From Palsa-1447 sp964509885 (GTDB lineage: Bacteria > Verrucomicrobiota > Verrucomicrobiia > Opitutales > Opitutaceae), in NCBI GenBank assembly GCA_964509885.1, contig CAZDZL010000012.1, positions 1 through 64,000 of the forward strand: 64,000 bases of DNA. The letters are read 5' to 3'. The first letter of the stretch is position 1. Each line of letters begins with the position of its first letter. Below are positions 31,925-41,302 of the stretch, in pieces. The translations under genes and the position numbers were made by a program. The notes under the pieces were generated by a model. The model was not told the origin of the DNA and did not search any database. It was given only the letters and a program-made list of their open reading frames with translations.

Positions 31925-31954
31925 ATCCTATCTCAGGGTGTCCGGGGAGTGAAA
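31925..31954 (-). promoter_or_regulatory. Metallophosphoesterase promoter (TTTCAC-N18-TAGGAT)
   Basis: On the minus strand TTTCAC (31954-31949) is followed after 18 nt by TAGGAT (31930-31925). The start codon comes 7 nt after the -10, again predicting a leaderless or nearly leaderless transcript. Confidence 0.4.
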
Positions 31955-32043
31955 GCCCATATCTGGCTTCCACACACCCTTTGGGCGGGCTCCCCACCTG
32001 AATGGTTCTCGCCTTGCTTCTTGGCGGCACGTACGAAACAGCC

Positions 32044-32976
32044 ATGGGAAGGTCCAGAGTCCAAAACTCCCTGCGGAATCCAAGGGCCCTCGGGGGCAGG
32101 CGAGCGCTCATCGTTCTAATGGGCGCCTTCGGCCTCGCGTCCTGGGTTCACGCGGAGCCCGACGCGGCGGCGCTTAACGCCGCTGAGGAGCTCTTCAAAC
32201 AGCATAAGCTCCTAAGGGCCGAGCAGGCATTCGAGGCCCTCGCGGCAGCCAATCCCAACAACCCAGAAATCGAATACAATCTCGGCGAAGTCGCCATGGA
32301 ACGGGAGGAGGTCGAAAAGTCCGTGACCCACCTGGAAAGGGCCGTCGCGCTTTCACCGGGCTCAAGCCGGATGCACCTGGCGCTGGGCGACGCCTACGGT
32401 CTTGCCGCCCAGAAGGCTAGTTTCATGTCCCAGATGGGCCTGGCGAAGAAATGCCGGGTGGAGTACGAGAAGGCCGTCGAGATCGACCCAAGGAACATCG
32501 AAGCCCGACTGAGCCTGATGCAATACTACGTCCAGGTGCCCAGCTTCGCCGGCGGGGGAATGGACAAGGCGCAGATCCAGGCCGAGGAGATCAAGAAGCT
32601 GGACGATGTCCAAGGCAGCGTGGCGGCGGGCACCGTCTATGCCGCGGACAAGAAGTTCGACCTGGCGTTCTTGGAGTTCGAGCACGTCCTAAGAGCCGAT
32701 CCGGACAACTACGCCGCGAACTACCAGTATGGGCGCCTGGCGGCGCAAACAGGCCAGAATCTCGAAAAGGGTCTCACCGCCCTCAAGAAGTGCCTGAGTC
32801 AGGTCCCGCCTAAGGATCAACCCGGATACGCCGCCGCCGACTGGAGGATGGGGAACATCCTGGAGCTGAAAGGGGACAAACCCGGCGCCCGAACGTCGTA
32901 TGAAGCAGCACTCAAGGCCGACCCGCACTTCTCAAGGGCGATGGAGTCGCTTAAGAAGCTGAGTCCGGGCCAGTAG
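32044..32976 (+). CDS. Exported TPR-repeat protein
   Basis: A 310-residue protein. A basic N-terminus and a hydrophobic core (RRALIVLMGAFGLASWVHAEP) form a signal peptide with an Ala-Glu cleavage site. TPR units follow throughout, for example AAEELFKQHKLLRAEQAFEALAAANPNNPEI, VTHLERAVALSPGSSRMHLALGDAYG and LAFLEFEHVLRADPDNYAANYQYGRLA. It is likely a periplasmic scaffold. ATG 32044 places the signal peptide at the N-terminus; ATG/GTG-type starts upstream (32002) add 14 residues without support. Confidence 0.85.
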   Translation: MGRSRVQNSLRNPRALGGRRALIVLMGAFGLASWVHAEPDAAALNAAEELFKQHKLLRAEQAFEALAAANPNNPEIEYNLGEVAMEREEVEKSVTHLERAVALSPGSSRMHLALGDAYGLAAQKASFMSQMGLAKKCRVEYEKAVEIDPRNIEARLSLMQYYVQVPSFAGGGMDKAQIQAEEIKKLDDVQGSVAAGTVYAADKKFDLAFLEFEHVLRADPDNYAANYQYGRLAAQTGQNLEKGLTALKKCLSQVPPKDQPGYAAADWRMGNILELKGDKPGARTSYEAALKADPHFSRAMESLKKLSPGQ

Positions 32977-32988
32977 GCGGCAAGGGAC

Positions 32989-33030
32989 GGGGTGATTGGG
33001 GAATCATCCCGGGCGATCCCCGAACGTTCG
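32989..33030. terminator. Hairpin and palindrome between convergent genes
   Basis: TGATT-GGGG-AATCA extends to GGG/CCC with one bulged T (32989-33010) and is followed by the perfect palindrome CGAACGTTCG (33021-33030). They lie between the end of the TPR gene and the end of the minus-strand response regulator, where a bidirectional terminator is expected. No T-run is present on either side. Confidence 0.4.
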
Positions 33031-33043
33031 TCCCACTAGGGTC

Positions 33044-33559
33044 TCAGGGCTCATCGAGCCCCTTGTCGGCGCCGCTTCGCAGGAGCGAATGAACCGCTTC
33101 AATGAGCTCGGCGGGTTTGAAGGGCTTGGTCAGCACCGCCCCTGGATCTATCAACTGGGTGAGGGTCAATTCGGGCTCGGGCAGGGAAGATGAGATGAGA
33201 ATGCAGGGCGCCTTGCTCGAGACCTCGCGCAGCCGCCGTATGAGGCTCAAACCCGTCAGCCTGGGCATCTGGTGGTCGGTGATCAGCAATTCGTAGCCGG
33301 TGGAGCATATGTGCCTCCATCCTTCCTCGCCGTCTTCGGCCGTGTCCGCCACGAAGCCCTCCCGCGACACGAGCTTCGCGATGTACTCCCGGATCTCCGC
33401 GCTGTCGTCGACGACGAGGATCCTCTTGGAACCCGGGCTGAGACCCTGGCTCGTGTTCGCGGTATCCCCATTCTCCACAGGTCCGCGCGGCAACGTTTCC
33501 GAAGATGCAGCCAGATCGCCGTCGTCCACCTGTCGCTTGGGTCCGGTGGATGCGTGCAC
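33044..33559 (-). CDS. Single-domain response regulator
   Basis: A 171-residue protein. Residues 1-44 are a polar, probably disordered lead. One receiver domain follows with acidic pair D51-D52 (LVVDDSAEIRE), phosphoacceptor D95 (LLITDHQMPRLTG) and a conserved Lys in VLTKPFKP. There is no output domain, so it may work as a phosphate relay or by binding a partner. The PAS-histidine kinase at 35680-36921 ends without a receiver and could be its partner, but they are not adjacent. A start inside the polar lead is also possible. Confidence 0.85.
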   Translation of the reverse strand: MHASTGPKRQVDDGDLAASSETLPRGPVENGDTANTSQGLSPGSKRILVVDDSAEIREYIAKLVSREGFVADTAEDGEEGWRHICSTGYELLITDHQMPRLTGLSLIRRLREVSSKAPCILISSSLPEPELTLTQLIDPGAVLTKPFKPAELIEAVHSLLRSGADKGLDEP

Positions 33560-33811
33560 AAGGGGGACTGTCTGTGAGGTACTTTGAGTTGAGGTCTCGT
33601 TGACGGGAACTGGAATTCCGCGCCTTCAATTTAAAGCAAAGCAGGATTCTGAAATATGGGGTGAATCCCTACCAACGCCGCGGCGCCTCCGGGATCGCGG
33701 GCGGACTTTGGAGCCGCCTACGAAGCGCCTGCTTACGCAAATCGGGTTGGGTTGGCGCCACGAATTGGAGCGCCTTTCCGTTCCAATTGCAGTTTAAGTG
33801 AAACCCAATCC

Positions 33812-34746
33812 ATGGCGGGCGATAACTTCAGGCATGCGTCGAAATTTCCCCCGGGCCTAGTCGGCCCAGGGGATGACCGCGAGCGTAGCCGATGGGCGGT
33901 CCGGGTGGCTGTTCCATTCGCGCTGTTCACCTGCGTCACCTTCAGCGCGCGGGCCCAGGACACCGCCCAGGTGCCAGCTTCGGCTGATGCACAGGCGAGC
34001 GTCGAAGGGATGCGGCCGGAGCACCTATGGAGTTCAGGGTACCCAACGCTTGTCGTGGGCGACACCGTCTCGATATTTACTGCCCCCCCCGCTGGGACGG
34101 CGACCAGTGGCTCGAGGCCGCGGAGGCGGTTTCAGCGGTGGCGGCGACAGCTGCTTTTGACGGCCACATCCGACGCAGTGTCCAGGCCCACCGAACCACA
34201 GGGGAGGACCGGTTCATGAGACAGTGGCAGGAATTCGGAAACTACTATGCATTCGGGGCCCTGGCCGCATTCGACGCATGGGGCGAGATTGATGGCGACT
34301 TAAGGGCCAAGAACGTCGCCATGGACGGGATCGCATCGAGCATCATTGCGGGAGGTCTCATAACACCGGCATTGAAGTTCGCATTTGGCCGCGAGCGTCC
34401 CAGCACGACCACAGCCACGTTCCGCTTCAAGCCCTTCAGCTCGAACGCGTCGTTCCCCTCCGGTCACACCACGGAAGCATTCGCGGTGGCCACCTCGATT
34501 GCGGAGAACTATCCCGTATGGTGGGTTGAGACTTTGGCCTACGGGACCGCGGGATTGGTAGGGTACGCTCGAATCGAGCAGAATGCGCATTTCGCGAGCG
34601 ACGTGGTCGCCGGCGCGCTCGTCGGCTGGTCCGTCGCTAGGGGAGTTGTCCACCGCAACAATGGGGCGCCTGATCCAAGGAAGCTTTCGTGGACCCCATA
34701 CGCCAACGGCAAGGAAGTTGGCGTGGTGTTCTTCAAGGCATTTTAG
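33812..34746 (+). pseudogene. Exported PAP2-family phosphatase, frameshifted at a C8 tract
   Basis: Frame 1 from ATG 33812 gives a signal peptide (VAVPFALFTCVTFSARAQD) and continues to VVGDTVSIFTAPP. At the eight-C run 34083-34090 the sense moves to another frame, which continues RWDGDQWLEAAEAV and carries the PAP2 motifs: KFAFGRERP, FPSGHTTEAFAV and ARIEQNAHFASDVVAG. Joined, they make about 311 residues of an acid-phosphatase-type membrane or periplasmic protein ending VGVVFFKAF. Six or nine C would restore the frame. The cause may be mutation, slippage with a functional role, or a sequencing error. Confidence 0.8.
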
Positions 34747-35241
34747 CCGGTTTTGGCGGGATAAAAGTGTCGTTAGTCGTTGATTACCGGGCCACAACAT
34801 TACTTAACATAATGTATATTGTGCGCACGACGGGGCTGCTTCCGAGGACCGACCCAAGGGGTATCGGAAGCAAAAAGTCCTTGGTAGTTGGAAACAAATC
34901 TTCGAACTGAAGTCCGCCTCACATCTCGTCCGGCGCCGAGGCTCAGTGGTATAGTGTTTATGCCGTGATTCTGTCCTCGATTGGGTTGGTGCTCTACCTC
35001 ATGACCCGTAAATCGAATGATTTGGTTCCAATATCCGCAGAGCAGAAGTTATGAACCGCCCAATTCATGCTGACAGCGAAGCGGGCCAACAATCACAGTA
35101 AATTTGTTTCCGATTCCCCTTATGGGGAGGGAATTGGAGCCGAATAGTAAGGAATGACCCTTTAAAATCAATGAACCGAGTTTCACTTCCGTTCCCCAAA
35201 CGGATGTTTCAAATGCCGTGAGTGCAATGTAGGTTAATCGG
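34747..35241. other. Intergenic stretch without recognised genes
   Basis: Nearly 500 bp, less GC-rich than most of the window. Only short unsupported frames occur on both strands (the longest about 70 codons with no family resemblance and no start context). No tRNA-like cloverleaf, insertion sequence end or strong terminator is seen. AT-rich patches such as TTACTTAACATAATGTATAT near 34800 could hold regulatory sites for the next gene. Confidence 0.6.
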
Positions 35242-35688
35242 ATGAAATTTTTCCTCAGATACCTCGAGATCCTCTTCACGCTAGCTGGGCTGGCGGCGAT
35301 CTTTCTCGCGGTCCTGCTTTTCTCCCCGAGAGGCGCGAGCCCGTGGCGCGTTGCCGCGATCGCCGCAACCCTGGTTGGAATCATCCACGGCGTTCTCTTC
35401 TGGTTGATCCGCAGGCGGCAGAGGCAAATTCGTCGCATCGTGATCACAGACGTGCAGACCATGCTCAAGGATATCATCGACAACCAACTCACGCTGATCC
35501 TTGCGATGTCGAATCTCAGGGAGGTGCACGCCGAGGAAACTAAGCGAGCCGGAGACTACATCTCACGATCCGTGTCGACCATATCCGATGCCCTGCAGCA
35601 TATGTCCGACGAGTCGTTACACAAATGGATCGTCAAGTACCGGACACCTGACTCCGCTACCCCGTTTTCATCCAACACATCAATCTAG
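35242..35688 (+). CDS. Two-helix membrane protein of unknown function
   Basis: A 148-residue protein with two transmembrane helices (YLEILFTLAGLAAIFLAVLLF and WRVAAIAATLVGIIHGVLFWLI), a basic connector RRRQRQIRR and a cytoplasmic helical part. DVQTMLKDIIDNQLTLILAMSNLREVHAEETKRAGDYISR resembles the dimerisation helix of sensor kinases but lacks a phospho-His. The end is Ser/Thr-rich. Its stop overlaps the convergent histidine kinase gene by 9 nt. It might be a signal-transduction accessory protein; this is inference. Confidence 0.65.
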   Translation: MKFFLRYLEILFTLAGLAAIFLAVLLFSPRGASPWRVAAIAATLVGIIHGVLFWLIRRRQRQIRRIVITDVQTMLKDIIDNQLTLILAMSNLREVHAEETKRAGDYISRSVSTISDALQHMSDESLHKWIVKYRTPDSATPFSSNTSI

Positions 35689-36921
35689 GACTGGGTGTGC
35701 GGGAAGCAGGACGTGAAACGTCGTTCCCTGACCGAGAACGCTTTCTACTCGCAACTGCCCGCGGTGCTTTTTGACAATCGTGTAGCAGGTGGACAGGCCG
35801 AATCCAGTTCCCTTGTCCTTCGTCGTGAAGAACGGGTCAAAAATTTTCCCCAGGTTCTCCGGGGCAATTCCGGTTCCCGTGTCGGAAAACGAGACATGCA
35901 CCCATTCATTCCCGACAGCTATGGCCTCGCCTTCGGGGGCCGCGATCTGATTCACCGCAACCACCGTCAGTCGTCCCCCATTTGGCATCGCTTGGACGGC
36001 GTTCACGGCGAGGTTATTGAAAACCTGAACTAGCTGGCTCTCGTCACCCGTAACCTTTCGTAGGTCGCGCGCTAAAGAGAAATCAAGCGCCACGGAAGTG
36101 CCCGTGACGGCGTATCCGACAGCCTCTCTTAGCGGCGCACCAATGGCGACCGGACCCATCTGCGCCTCTCCACCCTTGGCGAAGGCCACGAGCTGCTTGG
36201 TCACGTCGTTGGCCCTCCAGACCGTCTTCTCCAGCGCCGCAAGCCTTTCAACTGCCGCCTTGGGCACTCCCGGCACCATTCTAGCGAGCTCAATGTTTCC
36301 ACTCATGGCCATTATCAGGTTTGCGAAGTCGTGTGCGATTCCGCCGGCAAGCATGCCCATTGATTCGAGGCGGTTCGCCCTAGCTGACTCCTCCGCCTTT
36401 CGGTCCAAGAGCTTCTGCACACGCCGGCGCTCTGTGATATCGGAAAAAATGCCGAAAATGCCGGCTGCCCTGCCCTCGTCGTCCCGGATGATGTCCGCTC
36501 GGACTGAGCATGGCACCGTGCGGCCATCCTTCGTGAGCACGTCCGCCTCCCCGGTCCAGGAGTAACCCGCTCTGATCGCGGCATGGATAGCGGCCGCGAC
36601 TGTCCTGTCGGCGAACAAGACCTGATCCTCGGCAATGCTGTTCAATTCCTCAACTGAATAGCCAAACAAAGCCACATGTGCGCGATTGTGATAGATTGAA
36701 TTTCCCTGCATGTCGGCGATCCCGATCGCGTCCGAGGCGCTTCCGACCGCCTGCCGGATGCGATTGAGCATCTGGCCCACTCCTGCGACAGAGCGCCGGT
36801 GTTCCTTAAACTCTCTCTTGAGGCGACGGTACCTTTCCTTCTCCCGACCGATCACCCAAATAAGCGCAGCGGCCAAGGCAATGGCCGCAATGATCAAAAT
36901 GTTCTGGGGCGTGATAAGCAC
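35680..36921 (-). CDS. PAS-domain sensor histidine kinase
   Basis: A 413-residue kinase. A single N-terminal membrane helix (NILIIAAIALAAALIWVIG) leads to a PAS domain (about 50-165: AIGIADMQGNSIYHNRAHVALFGYSVEEL; IFGIFSDITERRRVQ). The dimerisation domain holds phospho-His H197 (GGIAHDFANLIMAM, with Ala where most relatives have Asn), and the ATPase domain has N box QVFNNLAVNAVQAM and G boxes SDTGTGIAPENLG and GTGFGLST. It ends without a receiver, so it needs a separate response regulator; the one at 33044 is the nearest. The start is GTG 36921. Confidence 0.92.
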   Translation of the reverse strand: MLITPQNILIIAAIALAAALIWVIGREKERYRRLKREFKEHRRSVAGVGQMLNRIRQAVGSASDAIGIADMQGNSIYHNRAHVALFGYSVEELNSIAEDQVLFADRTVAAAIHAAIRAGYSWTGEADVLTKDGRTVPCSVRADIIRDDEGRAAGIFGIFSDITERRRVQKLLDRKAEESARANRLESMGMLAGGIAHDFANLIMAMSGNIELARMVPGVPKAAVERLAALEKTVWRANDVTKQLVAFAKGGEAQMGPVAIGAPLREAVGYAVTGTSVALDFSLARDLRKVTGDESQLVQVFNNLAVNAVQAMPNGGRLTVVAVNQIAAPEGEAIAVGNEWVHVSFSDTGTGIAPENLGKIFDPFFTTKDKGTGFGLSTCYTIVKKHRGQLRVESVLGQGTTFHVLLPAHPVLD

Positions 36922-36942
36922 AAAAATAGGGTTTACCTCATG

Positions 36943-36970
36943 AGACTACCCCCCATAGCCAATCTTGCAA
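36943..36970 (-). promoter_or_regulatory. Histidine kinase promoter (TTGCAA-N16-TAGTCT)
   Basis: On the minus strand TTGCAA (36970-36965) precedes TAGTCT (36948-36943) with a 16-nt spacer. The GTG start lies 21 nt after the -10. The -35 hexamer is identical to the one proposed for lemA. Confidence 0.5.
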
Positions 36971-37232
36971 CCGGCCGTGCGCCCGGAAACTATGATCCCG
37001 GGCTGCCAGCTTAACTTTTTTTCCCGCCATCGCTTGCCGGACCGGAAATATGCGGATTTCTGGATCCTTACACGCAGGCCATACGGGCCCATGAGAGCCT
37101 GACCGTTGCGATACTGCTCAAGGAGCAGCTCCTGCGCGCGGATTCCTGGACATGCGCTTTTGTGTTTGCAGCCGATTGCGCATCTCGGAGAAGAAATCTG
37201 TGGCGGCACGGGACGGCCCGCCTCCAGACCCG
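36971..37232. other. Intergenic stretch before the DUF2252 gene
   Basis: Only short frames are found, one of them about 87 codons on the minus strand (36946-37209) with no family resemblance and rich in Cys, Arg and Lys. Nothing else is recognised. Confidence 0.5.
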
Positions 37233-37834
37233 ATGAACACCACCCGTTTCATAGTCGCCCAAAACCGCGGCCGCGACCCGATGCTCCTCGCTGTGAAATG
37301 GGCGAAGATGCGCAGCGGGGCGTTCGCCTTCTATCGGGGCGCGGCGCCCCTCTTCTATCATACCTGGGCGAGGGTCGCTCCGGGTGGTGCCCCATTGTCG
37401 TGGATCAGCGGCGACGCGCACCTCGAAAACCTCGGGAGCTACAAGGGCTCGAACCGCGTGCCCTATTTCGACATCAATGATTTTGACGAATGCTGCCTGG
37501 CGCCCGCCGACTGGGATCTCGGGCGAGCCCTCTCGGCACTCCTGATCGTTGGCAAGCGTGACATGGCGCGGCTCTTCCTTGCGAGCTACGCGGCGACTCT
37601 GGCCGGTGGAAAGCCCGGGCACATCGAGCCCGAGGTCGCCCGGGGGCCGATTGCGGTGCTCCTTTCGCGGGTGGCCGAGCGCAACCGCAAGGATTTCCTC
37701 CACAAGTGGACCACCAAAGGGAAAATCCGGAGCAGGCCGGGCCACCTATACCGGCTTCGGCGCGCCGTGAAGGCGAGGGCCCGCCGCATATTCGAGGCGT
37801 GGGCGAGGCGCCAGCCCGATCGGGCATTCTACTC
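37233..37834 (+). CDS. DUF2252 protein, 5' part (interrupted by scaffold gap)
   Basis: About 200 residues of a DUF2252 protein, a kinase-fold-like family: MLLAVKWAKMRSGAFAFYRGAAPLFYHTWA, then SWISGDAHLENLGSYKGSNRVPYFDINDFDECCLAPADWDLGRALSALL. The GDAHLENLG and DINDFDE-x-x-x-P-x-x-WDL motifs are diagnostic. Full proteins of the family are usually near 400 residues, so roughly half is missing in the N gap. ATG 37233 begins right before the conserved domain; the frame is open further upstream without support. Confidence 0.85.
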
Positions 37835-37934
37835 NNNNNNNNNNNNNNNNNNNNNNNNNNNNNNNNNNNNNNNNNNNNNNNNNNNNNNNNNNNNNNNNNN
37901 NNNNNNNNNNNNNNNNNNNNNNNNNNNNNNNNNN
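37835..37934. other. Scaffold gap (100 N)
   Basis: Exactly 100 undetermined bases, the conventional length for a gap of unknown size. It cuts the DUF2252 gene on the left and the DUF4331 gene on the right. Adjacency and true distance of the flanks are not proven by the sequence. Confidence 0.99.
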
Positions 37935-39796
37935 ACGAATGTCTCGACGAGGCCGGTGCCGCTTGCGCCGTTCGTTCCCTCGACGACAACCGTGTAGGCG
38001 CCGGGCGCCGCTGTCAGGAGAATCGCCGCCTCCTGAGGGCTTGAGGGAGCAAAGCCGGTAGCCTGGATGGCGGCCTGCTGCGTCGCCTGCCAGCCGGCGT
38101 TTGAGGCGATCATGTTCATGCCCGAATAGATGGTTAGCGTCGTTCCAGAGACCGGGTTCGGGACGCCGTAAGCAGCGAGGCTCGGACCGGTGGCGCGAAC
38201 GACCACCTGGACGGGCTTGCCCCCCTGGACCACAAATCCCCCGATCAGCGGCGAGGAGGCTCCGATCGGTCCGCGGGTCGAGAAGTTCACGACCGGCATC
38301 GGGCCCACCCCGGGGTTATGCTGGTAGTTGCGCCCGTTGAACGGCGTGCCTGCAAACGGGAACACCTTGTTGTACACGGCGTCATTGCCGGCGACATTGT
38401 CGATGTTGGCTGCCGAGCGGATCGTCAGCGGGTTCGTGCGAAGGTCGCTGATGACGGCCGTGACCGCGATGGAGACGACGTCGTCCCCGTAGCGGCGGCC
38501 ATTCGGCCAGCCGCCGGCAACGGCGCCGCCGCCAAAGCCTGCCTGGATGTTGCTGTGGAGGGTGTCCCCGCCAAAGACGCTCTGGTTTGAGAAGCCGGCG
38601 TCATCGGGGTATGCGGGGAACTCGGCGCCGCCCCCTGCCAGGCGCGCGGGGCCCGTCGAGAGGTCGACCCGAATCATGTCGGGGATGAAGATGCCGACGA
38701 GGTCGGTGCGGCCGGTCGTCGGGGCGACGGACATGCCGCCGAACGTGATCGCGTTGACGAGTGCCGCCAGCTCGGGGGTGCTCGCATACTGGGCGAAGAG
38801 CGAGGCGTCCGCGGAGGGCTTCGTGCGGCCGTAGAGGTCCTTGTCCTTGAGGGCGACAAGCACCTCGTTGAAGAGCGGATTGCCCTGGCGGGCGACCTGC
38901 ACCCACCCGCCGCTCAGCGCAGGCGCCGGCGAGCCGGGTCCGCTAGAGAGAACGGTCATGGCCTGGCGGCTGGTCGTCGCGTAGACGCCGACCACCTGCT
39001 GGTCTCCGCCGAGCTCGGCGACCGGGATCTCTAGCGAGATCGTGTGGATGTTGTAGCCGCTCTGGCTGTCGAACGAGTTGGCCGACCCCGCGCGGAGGTT
39101 CAGCAGGTCGAAGATGGCGTTGATGTCGCCGTAGAAGCCGTCCTCGCGCTGGCCCGCGAAGGCGCGGTAGCCGTTGCTCAGGTTGGCGATGGCCCCGGAG
39201 GTGTACGAGTCGAGCTGGCTGGGGTCCGTCACGCCGGGCTTCGCGGGATTGTTGCCGTTATCGCCGACGTTGTAGTGGGGCGTGGCCAGTCCCTGGTTGT
39301 TCGGCGGCACGGTCCCGGTCCCGAGCACCGTCGAGGTGGCCCCGACGACCTTCGTGACGGTGTAGGTCTGGGTCAGGTTCTGACCTGCGTCGCCATTCGA
39401 GCCGACGACGCCGACGTACGACTGCAGGATGGTCCCGGTGGTCTTGTAGTTGGTCGTGAACTTGATCTGGTAGGTGATCGTGTCATTGCCGTACGGGACG
39501 TCCGCACCCGTCGAGACGATGATCGAGTATAGGACGTTGTCGTCGAAGTTGTACTTGTTCGGGCCGATGCCGGGCTCCTCGAACGGGTATACCCCGAGCG
39601 AGACCTCCAGCGCCTTGGAGCCGTTCGGCCGGTTGGCGACGAAGGCGTAGACGTCGGTCGTGTTGGCGGCCGGGTCGAGCGTGATCAGCGGTGCGTCCAT
39701 GTGGCTTGAGGCATGGGCGGGCCGGGGCGCGAGCAGGGCCGTGCAGGCGAGCAGGGCCGCGAGGCCTGCGACTATCTTGGGTGATTCGATCTTCAT
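37935..39796 (-). CDS. Exported DUF4331 protein (3' end lost in scaffold gap)
   Basis: About 620 residues from the N-terminus. A signal peptide (IVAGLAALLACTALLAPRPAHASS) leads into the DUF4331 domain, starting HMDAPLITLDPAANTTDVYAFVAN and including NKYNFDDNVLYSIIVSTGADV, GFYGDINAIFDLLN and EIPVAELGGDQQVVGVYATTSR. The C-terminal part (about 530-620: SSPLIGGFVVQGGKPVQVVV, RATGPSLAAYGVPNPVSGTT, APGAYTVVVEGTNGASGTGLVE) is a beta domain common in secreted Opitutales proteins. It is last in a minus-strand unit with a TPR protein, TonB-dependent receptor and HupE-like protein. Function unknown; surface or periplasmic location is likely. Confidence 0.88.
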
Positions 39797-39853
39797 GACG
39801 TTATGTGTGTGTTTCTTGTTTACCGACGTTGGGGCTGGAAAAAGGAGGAGGGC

Positions 39854-41179
39854 TCAGCTCGACCGGGGCGGGGCCGCCCCCTGCTCGCGAAGCCGGGAAT
39901 CAAGGAGCTCCCGCTCGCTCGGCGTGAGCGTGGCGCAGTACCTCTGGGCCTGCTCGAAATAGCTCCGGGCTGAGTCCGGCCTTCCCCGGTTGAGCGCGAT
40001 GTCCCCGGCATGGAGAAAGAGGCGGGCGTCCTTGGTCTGCTCGGAAAGGGCGGCCTGGATCGCCGTGTCGGCGGCCGCGAACTCGCCGCTCGAGTAGAGC
40101 GCCCAGGCCAGCGCGTCCTTTGTGAGGACGTCGGCCCTGTTGGAGGTCTCCGCCACCGCCAGTCGCTTGGCCTCTGCGGGAGTCGTCCCGCGGGTGGCAA
40201 GGAAGAGCGAGGTCGTGCGGGGGTCGGCGGCCTCGCCCATGGCGACAAGGCTGGACTCGATCCGGGCGGCCCCCGCCCCGTCCCCTGTGGCGCGCAGCGT
40301 GTCGGCCAGCCACCACTGGTACTCGGGCAGTGGGTTCAGCCTCTCGGCCCGGCCGATGGGGCCCACGGCGTTGCCCGGCTGGCCCATGGCGAGAAATGCC
40401 CGGCCTTTAGCCAGCAGCGCAGGCGGATAGTCGGGTACGAGCTGCTCGGCGGCCTCCGCCACCCGCAGGGCATCGTGCGACCGGCCGTCTTGGAGGTAGT
40501 AGTTCGAGAGGCGCGAAAGGGTCCACGCGGTGTTGGTGGCGTCGAGCGGGCTGCCCGCCCGGACCGCCGCCTCCATAGCGACGATGGCGCCCTGGAGGTC
40601 GCCCGTGAGCCAGCGCAGGTTTGCCGCCCTGCTGTAGGCGTCCACGCCGGGCTTCAGCGCCATCATGCGCTGGCAGGCGTCAACGGACTCCTTCAATTTA
40701 CCCTGCTCCATGAGCGCGTCGCTCAGGAGGGCGTAGTCGAAGGCGATGCCGCGGCGGGCCACCAGCTGGCGGGCGTCGGCCTCGGCATCGGCGAAGCGGT
40801 GCAGGTTGTGGCAGACGCTGCCGCGAAGGAGCAGCGACGCGTCGCTCGCCCCGAAGCGAGCGTCCATCGCGTCGGCCGTCTTCTCCGCCAGCTTGTAATA
40901 GCCGGGGTCGAGCGTCCGGCGAGCCTTGGACATGTAGGCCCACCCGAGCCTCTCGTAGGGCCCGGGCGCCGGCTGGTTGGCGGCGACGGCCGCCCTCACC
41001 CTGCCCTGCCACAGCGCAATATCCCGGTCCTCCTTCTCAAAGCCAGTGGCCGCAACGAGGATGATCTTCTCGTCGAGGGAGAACGCGGCGGCGGGGGTCG
41101 CCGCGAGGCCCCGCGTTGGGAACAGAGGCAGAGCGCAGGCCGCCACGAGGAGCGAAGGGACAAGGAGAATGGCTCGCAT
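39854..41179 (-). CDS. Exported TPR-repeat protein of the DUF4331 locus
   Basis: A 441-residue protein. A signal peptide (AILLVPSLLVAACALPLFPTRGLAATP) precedes TPR-like helices along the whole chain: YERLGWAYMSKARRTLDPGYYKLAEKTAD, YALLSDALMEQGKLKESVDACQRMM, LSNYYLQDGRSHDALRVAEAAEQLVPDYPPALLAKGRAFL, LFLHAGDIALNRGRPDSARSYFEQAQRY. ATG 41179 starts the signal peptide; a longer frame from 41221 is not needed. It lies 57 nt upstream of the DUF4331 gene. Such TPR proteins accompany DUF4331 proteins in loci I have seen, suggesting a joint export or assembly role. Confidence 0.85.
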   Translation of the reverse strand: MRAILLVPSLLVAACALPLFPTRGLAATPAAAFSLDEKIILVAATGFEKEDRDIALWQGRVRAAVAANQPAPGPYERLGWAYMSKARRTLDPGYYKLAEKTADAMDARFGASDASLLLRGSVCHNLHRFADAEADARQLVARRGIAFDYALLSDALMEQGKLKESVDACQRMMALKPGVDAYSRAANLRWLTGDLQGAIVAMEAAVRAGSPLDATNTAWTLSRLSNYYLQDGRSHDALRVAEAAEQLVPDYPPALLAKGRAFLAMGQPGNAVGPIGRAERLNPLPEYQWWLADTLRATGDGAGAARIESSLVAMGEAADPRTTSLFLATRGTTPAEAKRLAVAETSNRADVLTKDALAWALYSSGEFAAADTAIQAALSEQTKDARLFLHAGDIALNRGRPDSARSYFEQAQRYCATLTPSERELLDSRLREQGAAPPRSS

Positions 41180-41302
41180 CGGGGACTCTTCGCCCAACTC
41201 GCCCGCCGGGATGCGCCGCATAAACTATATCTGGAAAAAATACGCACCGTGCATCCGCAAGCGCCTCCCGCTCGTATCGGCCCGCCCCACCCGAAAGCGT
41301 CC

